From: DASTCZ01 sp035308165
GTDB lineage: Bacteria > Acidobacteriota > Terriglobia > Acidiferrales > UBA7541
NCBI GenBank assembly: GCA_035308165.1
Contig: DATGHC010000086.1
Location: 1 to 64,000 of the forward strand
Reading direction: 5' to 3'
Length of the DNA stretch: 64,000 bases
Shown: piece after piece, positions 1-8,196 of the stretch
Numbering within the stretch: position 1 is the stretch's first letter
Layout of the letters: each line of letters starts with the position of its first letter
Notes under the pieces: model-generated
Told to the model about the DNA's origin: nothing
The model's input: only the letters and a program-made list of their open reading frames with translations
Database searches by the model: none
Translations under genes and position numbers: made by a program

Positions 1-156
1 TATCCCCGTATGTGTTGAAGGAAGACGTCCGTACGAATTTATACACGACACAGGGGTTTAGAAAAATACACCATGTATATACATCCGACCGTAATCAACG
101 ACAATATTACGTCCCCGGCGCTACCAACGATTGGGAAGACAATCGAACGTCGGGCG

Positions 157-1194
157 ATGTTGGTTCTTCTTGTATTTTGCACTCTTCTCGGTTGTCCTTT
201 TACCGTCTTTTCGCAGATTACGGCGCAACCTGTGCCCTCCAAGTGGTTGCGTGAGGGGAAATTGATTCCAGAGGGATTCAATTTTTCAATAGATTCCCCC
301 GATCCAGATTCTGAGTGGTCATATGCTTACCTCCCCGACTACCAAGGCAGCAAGTGGACACTCTTTACGGTTGACATGTCTATGGGTAGAAGATTCGCGA
401 TAACGGTGTTGGATAAGAGCGGTGAAATGGGCCCAGAGAGTACAAGGAAATTCGTTCACGGATTTCAGGAATCTATGCCGAAGGACTGGAGTGTCGGGGA
501 AGCGAACATCGAACCGTCCGCCTTTCCCTTGAAGGATTCATCAAGGTTTAAAATTGAAATCCATCTTCCAAACGATTCAGTCTTATACGCATACGGTTAC
601 ATTCTTACCGGGATAAGACTGTACGTGCTTCTCGATTATACTGTTGAGACTACTGAGCCGCGTCAATTCACTCAATTCGTTAGCTCCTTCACTTTTCTGT
701 CGCCGAACAAGTCGGAAATGACATTTCACTCATATGCATTGTGGATCGGGGTCACTCTGGCATTTCAAGGTTTGATGATATGGATATCAGTGAAGGCAAA
801 ACCTCTTGGTGACAAGCCCTATCGCTGGGGCACATACACCGCAATTACGACTGGCTTGGTAGGTTTCTCATTTTTATTGATAACTTTTTCTTCGGTCGAT
901 CCGTATGGGAAGGCGGGCGGTGCAGTTTTGGGGATTTCTGCCATTTTGAGTTGCATCGGACTATTGCGCCGCCATAAATTTGGTGTGGTGATGTTCTACA
1001 TCACCTATATATCACTCATCGTGGGCGGTCCGGTCTTTGAAGCTGTGCGAAATCAGGCTGCTAGTGCACAAAAAGAGGGACAGGTAGGCCTCGCGCTGGT
1101 ATTTCTCGTACTTACGGCGATCTATTTGAAGAAAAGGTGGGCGTTAATGGGCACACCGAAGAACCCATCGCCAACGCCGCTGCCGGTAACCTAG
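157..1194 (+). CDS. Hypothetical exported N-domain protein with C-terminal membrane bundle
   Basis: Not a family I recognise. The frame is open from 73, but the ATG at 157 begins a clean signal peptide (LLVFCTLLGC core, cleavage near VFSQ), so I prefer it; this gives 345 aa. Roughly residues 20-195 form a soluble, presumably extracytoplasmic domain rich in beta-type sequence. It is followed by about five hydrophobic segments (near WIGVTLAFQGLMIWIS, TGLVGFSFLLITF, GAVLGISAILSCIGL, VMFYITYISLIVGG and VGLALVFLVLTAIYL). The C-terminus is basic and proline-rich. It is followed by 195 bases before the efflux operon and is probably a separate transcription unit. Function unknown. Confidence 0.6.
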   Translation: MLVLLVFCTLLGCPFTVFSQITAQPVPSKWLREGKLIPEGFNFSIDSPDPDSEWSYAYLPDYQGSKWTLFTVDMSMGRRFAITVLDKSGEMGPESTRKFVHGFQESMPKDWSVGEANIEPSAFPLKDSSRFKIEIHLPNDSVLYAYGYILTGIRLYVLLDYTVETTEPRQFTQFVSSFTFLSPNKSEMTFHSYALWIGVTLAFQGLMIWISVKAKPLGDKPYRWGTYTAITTGLVGFSFLLITFSSVDPYGKAGGAVLGISAILSCIGLLRRHKFGVVMFYITYISLIVGGPVFEAVRNQAASAQKEGQVGLALVFLVLTAIYLKKRWALMGTPKNPSPTPLPVT

Positions 1195-1299
1195 AAACCA
1201 TCAGGCCAGAAATGGATTTGTTGCTTGGATAACCTTCCCCGTTCGATCTGATTTGGCGTGGGAAGCGCGGCCGAGGCCTTGGGAGATGTTCTGGTTTAC

Positions 1300-1314
1300 T
1301 ACCCTATCGGGGTA
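1300..1314. promoter_or_regulatory. Candidate CsoR/RcnR-type operator ahead of the efflux operon
   Basis: The dyad TACCCTATCGGGGTA has TACCC and GGGTA arms around a 5-base centre, the GC-tract-with-TA-ends shape seen in CsoR/RcnR-family operators. A related inverted motif, GGTAGGGTACC, lies at 1330-1340, and an AT-rich TATGGTATATAC lies between them as a possible -10 region. The efflux operon downstream ends with an RcnR-like repressor gene, so autoregulation is a reasonable inference. The site lies inside the longest possible adaptor frame, which argues for the shorter adaptor start at 1390. Confidence 0.4.
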
Positions 1315-1389
1315 TGGTATATACGGATAGGTAGGGTACCGAATTTTGTTGAATTGCGTTTGGTTGAATTCTTTGCGCGAGGGTATTTT

Positions 1390-2526
1390 ATGAGAGTTGC
1401 TGGGTCGGCTGTGCTCGCTATTTTCGGAGCAAGTGTGCTTGGGCTCGTGGGATGTGGGCGCGGCGCTGACGCATCGGATGCCGGGGCGCCTCCTCCCTTG
1501 AAGGTTGAAAAGGCGGAGGATGCGAATACTTTTACAGTGGAAAATGCCGCGCAGTTTCCGCTGATCGCGGCGGTTGAACACGTTGCGCCTTCCGAATTGA
1601 AAACCACTGGCACGGTGAATCCGGATATTTCACGGGCGGTTCCGGTGGTGTCACTGGCTGCCGGGCGCGTGGTGGAAATTGATGCGCGGCTGGGAGACGT
1701 CGTTCACAAGGGGCAATTGCTATTGAAAGTGCAGAGCTCGGACATTTCGTCGGCGTTTTCGGATTATCGAAAGGCGACGGCGGACGAGCAACTCGCGCGT
1801 ACACAGGAGGAGCGCGCGAAGTTGCTATACGAGAAAGGCGCAATTTCGCAGAACGAGATGCAAATTGCGGGTGATGCGGCGGCGAAGGCGAAAGTGGATT
1901 TGGAGACGACGGCGGAACGGCTTCGGGTGCTGGGCGCCACGGATTTGAACCACGTGACCGGGATTGTGGAGATTACGGCTCCGATTTCCGGAGTGATTAC
2001 GGACCAGCAGGTTACAAATGCGGCGGGTGTACAGGGGCTGAGTTCGCCGAATCCATTTACGATTTCGGATTTGTCATACGTTTGGATACTTTGCGATGTT
2101 TACGAGAACGATCTTGCGGCCGTCCGGCTTGGAGACAAGGCTAGCATCCGGCTGAACGCATATCCGGATAAAACTTTTACGGGAGCGGTGAGCAATATCA
2201 GCTCGACGCTCGATGCGAATTTGCGTACGGCGAAAGTAAGGATTGAGGTGAAGAATCCGGGACTGATGCGTCCGGGGATGTTTGCCACTGCGATATTTCA
2301 CGGACAAAAAGCGGAACATTTCACGGCGATACCAGCGACGGCGATCTTGCATTTGCACGACCGCGACTGGGTTTACGTTCCCGCAGGTGACAAGAAATTC
2401 CGGCGTGTTGAGGTGCGAGCCGGCGACATGCTAGCCGGACAAATGCAGATCGTGCTCTCCGGAATATCGGTAGGGCAGCAGGTGGTCACAAATGCGCTGG
2501 AATTCCAGAATCGGGTGGAACAGTAA
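1390..2526 (+). CDS. RND efflux periplasmic adaptor (membrane fusion lipoprotein)
   Basis: Links an inner-membrane RND pump to an outer-membrane channel. The frame opens at 1258, but the ATG at 1390 starts a lipoprotein signal (LGLVGC lipobox, Cys at residue 22), which an MFP would have, and it places the operator-like dyad outside the gene. The 378 aa protein shows the usual order. A barrel-sandwich/lipoyl half (AGRVVEIDARLGDVVHKGQ) comes first, then an alpha hairpin near residues 115-175 (EERAKLLYEKGAISQNEMQ). The second lipoyl half with ITAPISGVIT follows, then the beta-barrel (YVWILCDVYENDLAAVRLGD) and the membrane-proximal domain (LMRPGMFATAIF). It belongs to the CusB/CzcB-like group. 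Its stop overlaps the pump start by one base (TAATG), so translation is coupled. No TolC-type gene is in the window. Confidence 0.9.
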   Translation: MRVAGSAVLAIFGASVLGLVGCGRGADASDAGAPPPLKVEKAEDANTFTVENAAQFPLIAAVEHVAPSELKTTGTVNPDISRAVPVVSLAAGRVVEIDARLGDVVHKGQLLLKVQSSDISSAFSDYRKATADEQLARTQEERAKLLYEKGAISQNEMQIAGDAAAKAKVDLETTAERLRVLGATDLNHVTGIVEITAPISGVITDQQVTNAAGVQGLSSPNPFTISDLSYVWILCDVYENDLAAVRLGDKASIRLNAYPDKTFTGAVSNISSTLDANLRTAKVRIEVKNPGLMRPGMFATAIFHGQKAEHFTAIPATAILHLHDRDWVYVPAGDKKFRRVEVRAGDMLAGQMQIVLSGISVGQQVVTNALEFQNRVEQ

Positions 2527-5500
2527 TGATCCGTGCGATCGTCGCCTTTGCGCTGAACAACCGGTTCATCGTTCTGGCCGTGGCGCTGGCGCTTTTCATT
2601 TGGGGGATCATTGCGTTCAAACGACTTCCGGTGGAGGCGTACCCGGACGTTGCGAACACGTGGGTGCAGGTCATCACGCAATGGCCGGGCCGGGCAGCGG
2701 AGGAGGTGGAACAGCAAATCACAATTCCCACAGAAATTCAGATGAACGGAATTCCCCATCTTCAGCATGTCCGCTCCGCGTCGCTCGCAGGGCTCTCAGT
2801 CGTAAATCTGATTTTCGATGATGATTCGGATAACGATTGGGATCGCCAGAAAGTGTTGGAGCGCATTGCCCAGGTAACTCTTCCACCGAATGTGACCGCG
2901 CAAATCGGGCCTGACTTCAGTCCGATTGGATCGGTTTATTGGTACACGATAAAGAATACGAATCCGAATTACGACTTGATGGAGTTGAAATCGCTCCAGG
3001 ACTGGACAATCAACAAATACATCAAGGCCGCTCCGGATGTGGTGGACGATTCGTCGTTCGGTGGAATAACCCGCGAGTATCAGGTGAAAGTCGATCCGGA
3101 CAAGCTGATTTCGTACGGATTGAGTCTCGCTCAGGTTGAACAACAGCTAACGAATAGCAACGCAAACGCGGGGGGAAGTTTTATCGAGCAAGGAGCGCAG
3201 CAAATCAACGTTCGCGCTGTGGGGTTGGTGACCAGCGTTCATGACATTGAAAAAATCGTTCTGAAGACGCTGAGGGGAGCCGCGATCCGGGTGAGCGATA
3301 TCGCGGAAGTTGTGCAGGGGCCTAAAATCCGGTTGGGACAAATCGGAAGGGCCATTCACCGTTCGGATGGAGTGGTGGTTGACGACAATGATGTGGTCGA
3401 AGGAATTGTTTTCATGCGCAAGGGCGCGGATACCGCGGCAACGATGGACGGAATCCACGCCGCGGTGCAAAAGCTGAACGATCACATACTGCCGCCAGGC
3501 GTGAAAATTGTCCCATATCTGGATCGCGACGATCTGGTGCATTACACGACGCACACCGTGCTGGAAAACCTGGGTGAGGGCATGATCCTGGTCGTCATTA
3601 TTCTTTTTATTTTCTTGGGAAATGTGCGCGGCGCGCTGATCGTGTCAATGACGATTCCTTTTGCGCTGCTTTTTGCCTCCATTTGCCTGGACTTGCGGCA
3701 CATTTCCGCGAACCTGCTCTCGTTGGGCGCGCTTGATTTTGGAATGGTGGTGGATGGCGCGGTAGTGATGATCGAGAATATCGTCCGGCATTTGAATCGG
3801 CGAGAAAATGTTCAGAAGACAACGATGGATTGCATTCGGGAAGCGGCACATGAGGTGCAACGACCGGTTTTCTATGCAATCGCAATCATCATTACGGCGT
3901 ATCTGCCGATATTCACTTTACAAAGTGTGGAAGGAAAATTATTCAAGCCCATGGCCTGGACGGTGGCATTCGCCCTCCTCGGCGCTTTGATTTTCTCCAT
4001 GCTGGTGGCTCCGGCCGTGGCAAGTATTCTCTTCCGGCACGGCGTGAAAGAGTGGAAAAACCCAGTGCTGGTTTTCATTACGGCCCGATACAAATCGGCG
4101 GTGCGTTGGAGCATCCGCATGCGCTGGCTAATGGTGAGCGTGGCCGCGATTTTGTTTGGAATCGCAATTTACCTGGGATTTGGCGGTGCGATCGGATCGG
4201 AATTCCTGCCGCATCTGGATGAAGGCGCAATTTGGGTGCGCGGCACGCTAGCACCCAGTGCGGGCCCAACCGAAAGCGCGCGCATCGCTCAAAGAGCGCG
4301 TCAACTGCTCTGCTCATTTCCCGAAGTGCCGCAGGTGGAGAATCAAATTGGGCGTCCGGACGACGGGACGGATACGACGGGGTTTTTCGACATGGAATTC
4401 TTCGTGGACCTTTTGCCAAAAGAAAAATGGCGGCCGGTGTTTCACCAGAATAAGGAGCTTCTGATTTCCGCGATGGATCGCGAACTGGAAAAGATACCGG
4501 GCGTGTTCTGGGGATTCTCGCAACCGATTTCCGACAATCTGGAAGAAGCGGTCAGCGGTGTGAAAGGGGCGCTGGCGGTAAAGATTTATGGAGATGATCT
4601 GAAAACGCTGGAAGACAAGGGCGATGCGATTGTGAGTGTGATGCGGGGTGTCCGTGGCGTGGAGGATCTGGGGCTATTTCGCGTGCTGGGCCAACCAAAC
4701 TTGAATTTTGAAGTGGACCGCGATTCCGCCGCACGATTCGGAATGAATGTGTCGGACGTGCAGGATGCGATTCAAACCGCGGTGGGCGGCAACGCGCTCA
4801 GTCAGGTGCTAATCCGAGAGCAGCGATATGATCTGGTGCTGCGTTATTTGCCGGAGTACCGGGACACGAAAGAGGCGATTGAACGGATACGCCTGCTATC
4901 GCCGATGGGGGAACGCGTGTCATTGGCGCAATTGACGAAGAGCAGCGTTACTGACGGAGGGTCAGAAATCTATCGCGAGAATGATTCGCGGTATGTGGCG
5001 ATTAAATTCAGCGTGCGCGGAAGAGATTTGGGCGGCACCGTAGAAGAAGCGATCCAAAAAGTGAATGCGGCGGTGAAACTGCCGGTGGGATACACGATTG
5101 ATTGGGCGGGCGAATATGAAAGTCAGAGGCGCTCGCAGCACCGCCTGATGATCGTGCTGCCCGTGACGCTGGTGGCGATTTTCATTATTTTGTACGCGAT
5201 GTTTCGGTCGGTGAAGTGGGCGGGGCTTATTTTAACGAACGTGGCTTTGGCTCCGCTGGGCGGATTGCTGGCGCTGCTGGTGACGGGCACGAACCTGAGC
5301 GTTTCTTCGGGCGTGGGCTTTCTTGCGCTTTTTGGCGTGTCGGTACAGACAGGGATTATCATGGTTGAATATATTAACCAACTCCGGGCCAGGGGCTACA
5401 CGATTGAGGAAGCCGCGGCGGAAGGAGCAGTGCTGAGGCTGCGGCCAATCATGATGACCATGTTGGTGGCGACACTGGGACTGTTGCCTGCGGCGCTTTC

Positions 5501-5663
5501 GCACGGAATAGGATCGGATTCGCAGCGGCCATTTGCGATTGTGATTGTTGGAGGGCTGCTGGCGAATCTGACGATGGGCATTTTCTTATTGCCCACACTC
5601 TATGTGTGGTTTGCGCGGAGCGGGGACAAGCTGCCGGAACCTGAGCCGGGAGATCCGGTATAG
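2526..5663 (+). CDS. HME-type RND heavy-metal efflux pump (CzcA/CusA family)
   Basis: Proton-driven inner-membrane transporter that exports metal ions through a tripartite complex. It is 1045 aa, a full-length RND protein with two repeats of one TM helix, a large periplasmic loop and a block of TM helices. The N-terminus (FALNNRFIVLAVALALFIWG) and the sequence RLPVEAYPDVAN are classic HME features. The TM4 signature DFGMVVDGAVVMIEN carries acidic residues D404, D410 and E417, the D-D-E set of divalent-cation (Zn/Co/Cd/Ni) pumps rather than the A-D-E pattern of Cu/Ag pumps. That assignment is family knowledge applied by eye. The second half contains GVSVQTGIIMVEYINQLR. It is in an operon with the adaptor upstream and, 25 bases downstream, an aldolase and an RcnR-like sensor whose ligand set suggests Ni/Co. 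Confidence 0.93.
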   Translation: MIRAIVAFALNNRFIVLAVALALFIWGIIAFKRLPVEAYPDVANTWVQVITQWPGRAAEEVEQQITIPTEIQMNGIPHLQHVRSASLAGLSVVNLIFDDDSDNDWDRQKVLERIAQVTLPPNVTAQIGPDFSPIGSVYWYTIKNTNPNYDLMELKSLQDWTINKYIKAAPDVVDDSSFGGITREYQVKVDPDKLISYGLSLAQVEQQLTNSNANAGGSFIEQGAQQINVRAVGLVTSVHDIEKIVLKTLRGAAIRVSDIAEVVQGPKIRLGQIGRAIHRSDGVVVDDNDVVEGIVFMRKGADTAATMDGIHAAVQKLNDHILPPGVKIVPYLDRDDLVHYTTHTVLENLGEGMILVVIILFIFLGNVRGALIVSMTIPFALLFASICLDLRHISANLLSLGALDFGMVVDGAVVMIENIVRHLNRRENVQKTTMDCIREAAHEVQRPVFYAIAIIITAYLPIFTLQSVEGKLFKPMAWTVAFALLGALIFSMLVAPAVASILFRHGVKEWKNPVLVFITARYKSAVRWSIRMRWLMVSVAAILFGIAIYLGFGGAIGSEFLPHLDEGAIWVRGTLAPSAGPTESARIAQRARQLLCSFPEVPQVENQIGRPDDGTDTTGFFDMEFFVDLLPKEKWRPVFHQNKELLISAMDRELEKIPGVFWGFSQPISDNLEEAVSGVKGALAVKIYGDDLKTLEDKGDAIVSVMRGVRGVEDLGLFRVLGQPNLNFEVDRDSAARFGMNVSDVQDAIQTAVGGNALSQVLIREQRYDLVLRYLPEYRDTKEAIERIRLLSPMGERVSLAQLTKSSVTDGGSEIYRENDSRYVAIKFSVRGRDLGGTVEEAIQKVNAAVKLPVGYTIDWAGEYESQRRSQHRLMIVLPVTLVAIFIILYAMFRSVKWAGLILTNVALAPLGGLLALLVTGTNLSVSSGVGFLALFGVSVQTGIIMVEYINQLRARGYTIEEAAAEGAVLRLRPIMMTMLVATLGLLPAALSHGIGSDSQRPFAIVIVGGLLANLTMGIFLLPTLYVWFARSGDKLPEPEPGDPV

Positions 5664-5688
5664 TAAAGAATTGTCCGAGGGATTCTGA

Positions 5689-6351
5689 ATGAAGAAAACG
5701 GAAGTTTGCGCGCTGATTAAGGACATCGGAATCATTCCGGGCATCAGAGTGTCGTCCTACGACGACGGACATTTTGCGGCCGAGGCTGTCACGGCTGGCG
5801 GAATTCCAATTGTTGAAATTACGATGACAGTGCCGGGGGCGGTGGAATTGATTACGCACCTGGTGAAGCATCACCCCAAAATGATCGTGGGAGCAGGTAC
5901 GGTGCTCGATTTGGAAAAAGCGCGCGTGTGCATTGACTCCGGAGTGAGCTTCTTGACGAGTCCGGGCTTGAATTTGAAAATCATTGAATTGGCCGCGAAG
6001 GAAGAAATCGCGATTCTGCCGGGAGCGCTGACGCCGACGGAGATTGTTACGGCGTGGCAGGCTGGGGCGGACTTCGTAAAGGTATTTCCATGCGCGCAAC
6101 ACGGAGGCGACAGCTACATCAAGGCGTTGAAGGCTCCGCTGCCGGATGTTTTGATGATTGCGGCCGGGGGAGTGAATCAGCAGACGGCGGCGAATTTTAT
6201 TCTGGCAGGGGCGTCGGCAATCGGTGTTGGTGGTGAGCTGGTTCCGCCGGAAGCGATCGAAAGACGGCAGGCGGACCGAATCCGAGAATTGGCGCAACGG
6301 TTTGTGGGATTTGTGATGGAAGCGCGGAATCGATTGGCTGGACGATCATGA
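5689..6351 (+). CDS. eda: 2-dehydro-3-deoxy-phosphogluconate (KDPG/KHG) aldolase
   Basis: Class I aldolase cleaving KDPG to pyruvate and glyceraldehyde 3-phosphate (Entner-Doudoroff or sugar-acid breakdown). The 220 aa length fits the Eda family. The catalytic pattern is visible: Glu43 in VEITM, the Schiff-base Lys131 in DFVKVFPC, Arg20 in PGIRV, the GAGTV strand (68-72), SPGLN (91-95), PGALTPTE (111-118) and the phosphate-binding AAGGVN (158-163). It starts 25 bases after the RND pump and its stop lies 26 bases before the RcnR-like gene, so it appears to be part of the metal-efflux transcript. That is an unexpected place for a sugar-acid aldolase. No edd or kinase is nearby. A paralogue acting on another 2-oxo acid cannot be excluded. 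Confidence 0.88.
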   Translation: MKKTEVCALIKDIGIIPGIRVSSYDDGHFAAEAVTAGGIPIVEITMTVPGAVELITHLVKHHPKMIVGAGTVLDLEKARVCIDSGVSFLTSPGLNLKIIELAAKEEIAILPGALTPTEIVTAWQAGADFVKVFPCAQHGGDSYIKALKAPLPDVLMIAAGGVNQQTAANFILAGASAIGVGGELVPPEAIERRQADRIRELAQRFVGFVMEARNRLAGRS

Positions 6352-6377
6352 GGCGCGGAGAGGAGCAACGAGCGACG

Positions 6378-6644
6378 ATGTCACACCTATCGCGGGAAAA
6401 ACTGGACTTGGTGAATCGAACGAAGAAGATTATCGGACAACTCGAAAGCGTCCTCCGCGGATTGAACGAGGATGAACAGTGCGCGGAAGTTCTGCAGCGC
6501 CTGGCGGCCTCACGCGGGTCGATCAACAGTTTGATGGGCGAGCTTATGGAAGACCACATTCGGAATCACATGCCGAAGAACTCAAAGATGGCTCAGGAAG
6601 CCGCGGAGGATGTGATTGAGATTGTCAGGACTTATCTCAAATGA
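6378..6644 (+). CDS. RcnR/CsoR-family metal-sensing repressor
   Basis: Small all-helical DUF156 repressor that leaves its operator on metal binding. An upstream in-frame ATG exists at 6348, but starting at 6378 gives MSHLSREK, the same N-terminus as RcnR, in which Ser2 and His3 take part in metal binding. With that start the 88 aa protein has His3, Cys35 (EDEQCAEVL), His60 and His64 (MEDHIRNHM). This is the RcnR-type Ni/Co ligand set; FrmR-type formaldehyde sensors have Glu at position 64. It is the last gene of the efflux operon. The likely targets are the pump operon itself and the dyad at 1300-1314. Metal identity is inferred from residue positions only. Confidence 0.88.
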   Translation: MSHLSREKLDLVNRTKKIIGQLESVLRGLNEDEQCAEVLQRLAASRGSINSLMGELMEDHIRNHMPKNSKMAQEAAEDVIEIVRTYLK

Positions 6645-6759
6645 GGCCGCTTGTGCCTAATCCATCGCCACTACTTCGTGAGGTACGGCGGATAATTATT
6701 ACTACGCCGCCCTAATGGTGCCGACACGTCTCCGAGTTACTGATTCTACGTAGGTTAGT

Positions 6760-6815
6760 TGGAGCCGGGAGGAGTCGAACCCCTGTCAGTGGTTTAGGAA
6801 TGCTCGTTGTCGAGG
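6760..6815 (-). other. tRNA/tmRNA 3'-end-like fragment (possible attachment-site remnant)
   Basis: Read on the minus strand this stretch runs from an anticodon-loop-like TTCCTAA through a T-arm (AGGGGTTCGACTCCTCC) to an acceptor-like CGGCTCCA. No matching 5' acceptor strand or D-arm can be found upstream on that strand, and the T-stem has a mismatch and a wobble. It therefore looks like the 3' half of a tRNA or tmRNA rather than a working gene. Such 3' halves are typical scars of integrase-mediated insertion. No integrase is nearby, and a degraded tmRNA is equally possible. Confidence 0.35.
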
Positions 6816-6899
6816 CGGTAATTGAACAGAGCTGACTTGGCTGCCGGCATGCTGGGGTGGCGAGGGTTTCTGTCCAAGGGTTTCCCATGCAGCACATCC

Positions 6900-7244
6900 T
6901 CACGCACTTCGCCCTTCCTTACACTCTCGGCAGTGGTGCGTCCAGGGTACGGCTTCCAACCTGATTATAGATATGTGTACCCCGCAATTTCCGCACACAC
7001 CATATGTCCCTTGCCTGATGCGACCTAACGCGTCCTCAATTGCTCGCAGGAGCGGACCGTCAGTCTGATGAAGCCGGATTTGAAGCTCTGCTTCGGCGTC
7101 GGCGTTGGCTTCTTCGACAGAATCTCTCCGTGACGCGCCCGCTGCCGGTACGCTGTGCCCCGACTCGCTGGTCGCAGTCAACAACTCCCGCTGCTTCTCA
7201 AGCAACAATCGCTTAAAGTGATCGAGCTGGCTTGCGCGCATCAC
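6900..7244 (-). CDS. DksA/TraR-family C4 zinc-finger protein
   Basis: Predicted RNA polymerase secondary-channel regulator. The 114 aa protein has an N-terminal coiled-coil region (DHFKRLLLEKQRELL; later a second helix near LLRAIEDALGRIRQGTYG) and a complete C4 zinc finger: CGNC followed about 18 residues later by CREC. The sequence GTYGVCGNCG is the hallmark of the DksA/TraR family. It is shorter than DksA (about 150 aa) and longer than TraR (about 70 aa), like many uncharacterised paralogues. It is transcribed leftward, 170 bases downstream of the XRE gene on the same strand. Confidence 0.85.
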   Translation of the reverse strand: MMRASQLDHFKRLLLEKQRELLTATSESGHSVPAAGASRRDSVEEANADAEAELQIRLHQTDGPLLRAIEDALGRIRQGTYGVCGNCGVHISIIRLEAVPWTHHCRECKEGRSA

Positions 7245-7414
7245 GGGTCACACCGCCCTTACATATTACATCCGGCGTCAGGGGATCTGCCACGCTCACC
7301 GGAGTTGTAGCCTGCATCAGTGAAGCTGCATCCCGGGCCTTCCATCCTTCTCTTGGAGCGGACGCTGTCTGGCCCATTGGAGAACAACATGAGTTCATCC
7401 CGTCGCATGCAAGT

Positions 7415-7792
7415 TTAACCCGAGTGCGCTGCCATCTTTTTCGCAAGGTTTAGAAGCAGTTTCCGATTCCTCTCATCCATTTTCCCCAGTGCACAGCGAA
7501 GATTGTGAAGCATGCGGGCCTGCTTGCCGGATGCACCCCAGGCGAGTTTGCGTTGTGGGCTCCCATTAGGTAATTCAAAGGGTTTCGGCGGATTCTTGCC
7601 ATCGTAGAAAAGGTGATATATGGGTACCTCAAGAGCCCTCGCGAACTTCTCCAGCGTTTCCAGAGAAGGCACGGTGTGACCACTCTCGACTCGCGAGACA
7701 TAGGCGCGCAGCACGCCCGTGCGGTGCTCGATGTCTCCTTGTGACAGGTTTTTCTGTTCGCGCAAATCCAGGAGACGGTCGCCGATAATCAT
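7415..7792 (-). CDS. XRE-family helix-turn-helix regulator
   Basis: DNA-binding protein of 125 aa. Residues about 3-60 form a Cro/C1-type HTH: IGDRLLDLREQKNLSQGD, then a recognition region LRAYVSRVESGHTVPS, then TLEKFARALEVPIYHLF. The remaining 60 residues are basic and helical (MLHNLRCALGKMDERNRK) and could mediate dimerisation. It is not fused to a peptidase or cupin domain. A TTGTCA-type dyad in its upstream region (7899-7924) is a candidate autoregulatory operator. Targets unknown. Confidence 0.85.
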   Translation of the reverse strand: MIIGDRLLDLREQKNLSQGDIEHRTGVLRAYVSRVESGHTVPSLETLEKFARALEVPIYHLFYDGKNPPKPFELPNGSPQRKLAWGASGKQARMLHNLRCALGKMDERNRKLLLNLAKKMAAHSG

Positions 7793-8196
7793 CTTTGAGC
7801 ACTCCTTCTAGGAGACGCGGGGAGGGGGGAATGTACTACCGGGGCGAAGAACTAGCAACAACAGCGCGCGGCAGTGGACGCGGGCAGAGACAGGATTCTT
7901 GTCAAGCTGACCGCTGGCTGACAATTCTCTGCCGCAGCTTAAATCAATGAACTCCGGCGGTAGCCCTAAGAGAGCGACACCGTTAGGTGGCGCGAGCGAA
8001 GGGCCATGCGTCCCGCAGATAGGCTCAGTAAGCAGATCGGCGATGACAATGCTACTGACCCTCCAGCCGCTGTAAGTCCTCGCAACGGGCGGATTCTGCG
8101 CCTCCGAAGGAAAGGGCCTTATTTATTCCGCTTTATCTTAATAGTTAAGCTAGGTTAACATCCAGGTGTAGAAGGCAGCGGGATGTGTAATAACAC
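7793..8196. other. Intergenic leader between XRE gene and TonB-type receptor
   Basis: No convincing gene. It contains an imperfect dyad at 7899-7924 (TTGTCAAGC / GGCTGACAA, eight of nine positions matching) that may be the XRE operator. A GC-rich stretch at about 7940-8110 has short self-complementary pieces (for example CCTAA...TTAGG). It could form a leader RNA, but I could not match it to cobalamin, c-di-GMP or other riboswitch cores. An AT-rich run at 8130-8165 is a possible promoter for the receptor. Confidence 0.35.

Noticed and set aside
1258..1389. Extended N-terminus of the RND adaptor
   Set aside because: It would put 44 residues before a clear lipoprotein signal and overlap the operator-like dyad and AT-rich promoter region.
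6757..7250. Full tmRNA gene on the minus strand
   Set aside because: Only a 3'-end-like piece is visible; the place where the 5' half and tag frame should be is occupied by the DksA/TraR gene, and no tmRNA 5' signature was found.
7930..8130. Riboswitch ahead of the TonB-type receptor
   Set aside because: Short complementary pieces exist, but none of the conserved cores of cobalamin, c-di-GMP or other riboswitches could be matched by eye.
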